DNA of 64,000 bases from Neckera pumila (lineage: Eukaryota; Streptophyta; Bryopsida; Hypnales; Neckeraceae). Shown in pieces: positions 61,343-64,000 of this stretch. The notes under the pieces are model-generated. The model worked only from the letters and a program-made list of their open reading frames with translations. It made no database searches and had not been told where the DNA came from. The stretch is from NCBI GenBank assembly GCA_963969595.1, contig OZ018410.1, positions 3,472,001 to 3,536,000 of the forward strand, read 5' to 3'. The position numbers and the translations under genes are program-made. The first letter of the stretch is position 1. Each line of letters begins with the position of its first letter.

Positions 61343-61682
61343 AGGTAGCAGCCTATGACAACTAGAATGATGGGTTTGCTCGGTAGGCATTGTTGAAAAA
61401 TGAATGTTTTTTTTTCCATATACAAAGAAATGGCTACAACATGAAGGCCTAAAAAAGTCACTTCTTATGATGAATTTACACTCAAAAGGTGGAAGTTCCT
61501 ATTGCAGTCATTAATCACTCTATCACTATCCTCCAAGATATTGATTGTAGCCACTAACTCGATCTAATGTAGCCCAAATTTCATATTTTGAAAAGAGGCT
61601 ATTACGGATTCATGCAAGACTTAGATGGGTCATTTCCTAGGGTCTATAATGGGTCTTTTGCCTAGGATGGGTTGATTTACCT
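61343..61682. mobile_element. Second AGGTA-ended MITE, directly adjacent (340 bp)
   Basis: Starts AGGTAGCAGCC right after the TA that closes the previous element and ends GGGTTGATTTACCT before TA (61683-61684). The interior matches the right half of 60622-61340 ('gaaggcctaaaaaagtc', 'aagttccta'). Confidence 0.65.
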
Positions 61683-61689
61683 TAATCCC

Positions 61690-64000
61690 TAAGCACCTCA
61701 ATCCTTTCATTCCTTATTATTTTAGTTTATATCTTTATAATATAATAAATATATATTATTACTTCAATTTCATCAAATGTATCATACAAAATGTGTGCTT
61801 CTAAAAAATGTCAAGCATTGTTTGAGATGGCTAAGAAGTTCTACAATAAAAAAGCCCGCTTGGAAACTCTTTGTTCATTGTCTAGAATCAGAACATTAGA
61901 GCGCTTAAGAATTATTGTAGGAGACCCTATTTGTGACACTTTATAGCCACTTTTTTTTATCAATAGAGTACATTTGAAATGTATGCTCTTTGGATACACA
62001 AGTACAAATAGGGGTGGTTCCAAATTATGGCACAAATAGGATCTTTTACCTTAGTTTTGGTCCAAACTAGAACTAAATTAGTGTTTTCATTGTCCATATC
62101 GTAACTACATTTAATTATAGGCCCAATAAGCAATAGAGCATTATTCCTATGATTAAAGACATACGTCTATGTTCAATAATTAGACAAACTTTGTAGAAAA
62201 GACAAGGAATTTTGGAATTCTACATGCGGAAGTGTGCAATGTTTGCAAGAAGAAAATTAGAATTGTTGGTTGGAAAAATATTAGGGACAGTTCATTAAAA
62301 ACAGTGGAGGCAACTTCTAAATTTGTAGAAATCTATTTTTAACAATGGAATTAAACTTTGCAGGAAGACAGCAAGGCAAAGGTACTCTTTAACCTTCAAA
62401 TACATGAGGTGACATTTTGTGTCTTTTGGATGATTTCAAAAGAACCTCCAAGATAGAGAAAGATGTTTTTTCACCCATCTAAGAGTACGGTAGTTGCTTG
62501 AATGTATTATAATGAGCTGAATTAGATATTCCCTTATGGTAGTGTATTTTGACTTTTCTACAAAGAGATGCTAAATCTCCAAAACACTATGTGTTGTACC
62601 TTAGCAACTCCAATTAATTTCTCATTCATCCAAAATAATGCTTGATTTTCCGAAAGATAACCTTCTTTTGTGATCAATTTGATGAAATTGAAACAAATTG
62701 GAATTTATATCTTAGATTGGCTATTTTGCCAAATATGACATTTTCTTCAAAAAATAATTTTTGGATTAGCAATGATAAAGTTGTTTATTTATTTATTATT
62801 TTTGATACACTAGGAGATTTCTAATTAGTTGGAATCAAGTCAAAACAACGAGTTGCAAGCAAGGTTGCAAGTGAGGAACAAACAAATAATCTAGTCTCCA
62901 AACCAATGATATACCCTATGCCTAGATGAACCTCAACATTTGTTGAACCACTAATAATACTCCTACACAAATTTCCCATTGCAATTCAAAAAGTCTACTA
63001 TCAAAGTATAAATGCTAGAATTAAACTAAACATAATAATAAAAAACCAAATAATAATAGTTGGTTTAGCTCAATAGCATAATATGGAATTTCAACTAAAG
63101 CTGGTTTAGCTCAAAAATCTCCCCAAGTATTGAAGGATAGTTTACAAATTATTCTTGCAAAATTTATTTAGCTCAAAGATGAATCTCAAGTACACAAATA
63201 ACAAGTCAATTTACAGAACAAACTTATCTAGTATCATCAAACAATGTTCCACATAATAAATAGTTTCATTGACATGAGAATAGTCTTATAAAAGAGAATC
63301 ACTACCTAATGCATCAATTAATACACACATGTCTAATGAATTGAGTCAATAATATTAACAAATTGGGAGGACAACGGTTGCTAATCATTCCCCAACAATT
63401 GTGACCTTCATTGGAATGAAGCTAGTATATGAGCATAGAGCAGGAGTGGAGCGTAGATCACCTTGGGTGCTTACATACATACTTATAACATACCTATGTT
63501 ATAAGTATGTATAGCATTATTATAAGATGCCTTATATTATAGGGTACCTTCAATGACTATAGGGTACCTATTTACACCTTCGAAGAGTACCTATAACGTA
63601 GGTGCACAACTTAGACTTGTTTTCAAAGGGTGTTGTGGCAACTCCTCACAAATCTTCCACTACCCATATATGTAAACAAAGATAGGGCCACTCAAACTGC
63701 CAAGGACCCCAAAATGCCACCTCATCAAATGTTCAGCTTGTGTACATTCCCTGCATCAATCAATACACCTATTGTCTATGAAGCAATTTCAGAACATTTA
63801 TCAATAAAATTTTGACCCTTCATAACTTTTGCATACAATACCCAAATAACGAATTTCTTTGGCAAGTTGGAATCCTCGTTCATTTGCCAAAAAAATGTAC
63901 CCAGTCTAAATACACGAACAAAGAAAGTGGGTGTTCTTCCAGTACCTCAGAGGTTGGAGCGGCCAAACCAAGACACCAGGAACTTGGGTGTCAATGCAAA
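61690..64000. other. AT-rich DNA, no gene seen
   Basis: Contains a perfect 17-bp inverted repeat at 63476-63511 and a fragment of the 'gcatacaata.ccaaat' repeat near 63,800-63,900. No coding evidence. Confidence 0.4.

Noticed and set aside
1..64000. CRISPR arrays, bacterial operons or tRNA genes
   Set aside because: No spacer-repeat pattern was found, introns and plant gene families make this nuclear plant DNA, and no B-box/A-box pair forming a cloverleaf was recognised by eye.
1..64000. Intact retrotransposon or transposase genes
   Set aside because: No open frame shows reverse transcriptase, integrase, gag or DDE transposase motifs; only short non-coding elements and LINE-like tails are present.

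Overview
This is nuclear DNA from a land plant. It is AT-rich and mostly gene-poor, with three intron-bearing protein genes set in a dense mosaic of non-autonomous transposable elements. The plant assignment rests on three points: a plant-type ATP-dependent phosphofructokinase with 15 GT-AG exons, a plastid-targeted HAD hydrolase of the Arabidopsis At4g39970 type, and a plant-specific serine-rich protein with the CxCSPTTHPGxFRCxxH signature. I cannot name the species. The repeat load and compact genes would fit a bryophyte, lycophyte or fern, but that is only an impression.

Layout. From 1 to about 28,000 there is no supportable protein gene. The stretch holds MITE-like elements, TTAA-flanked ~920-bp elements, a ~157-bp tandem array (8.8-10.1 kb), fold-back elements and two short tandem arrays (22.1 and 23.0 kb). 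From about 28.4 to 30.0 kb there is a GC-rich promoter/leader followed by a two-exon serine-rich-protein gene. From 30 to 48 kb it is repeats and AT-rich unique DNA again, including a 238-bp CACTA-like hairpin at 41.3 kb. From 48.6 to 56.2 kb lies the phosphofructokinase gene (+ strand; 15 coding exons, 530 aa, every splice junction and phase checked). From 56.7 to 60.5 kb, convergent with it, lies the HAD/CbbY-like gene (- strand; 11 coding exons, 326 aa). A 719-bp TA-flanked element abuts the 5' side of the HAD gene, a second element follows directly, and the rest to 64,000 is AT-rich DNA.

Function. Phosphofructokinase commits fructose-6-phosphate to glycolysis, apparently in the cytosol because no transit peptide is seen. 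The HAD protein is a predicted plastid phosphatase, and the serine-rich protein is of unknown function. Apart from two carbon-metabolism enzymes being convergent neighbours, nothing shows that the genes act together.

The most notable content is transposon biology. Two related sub-families of ~920-bp elements lie between TTAA sites with CCCCTAAA termini. A wide set of MITE families shares AGGTA-type ends and TA target sites. Three hairpin elements have CACTA ends. Several nested insertions give relative ages. No open frame in the window resembles a transposase or reverse transcriptase, so all these elements would depend on enzymes encoded elsewhere.
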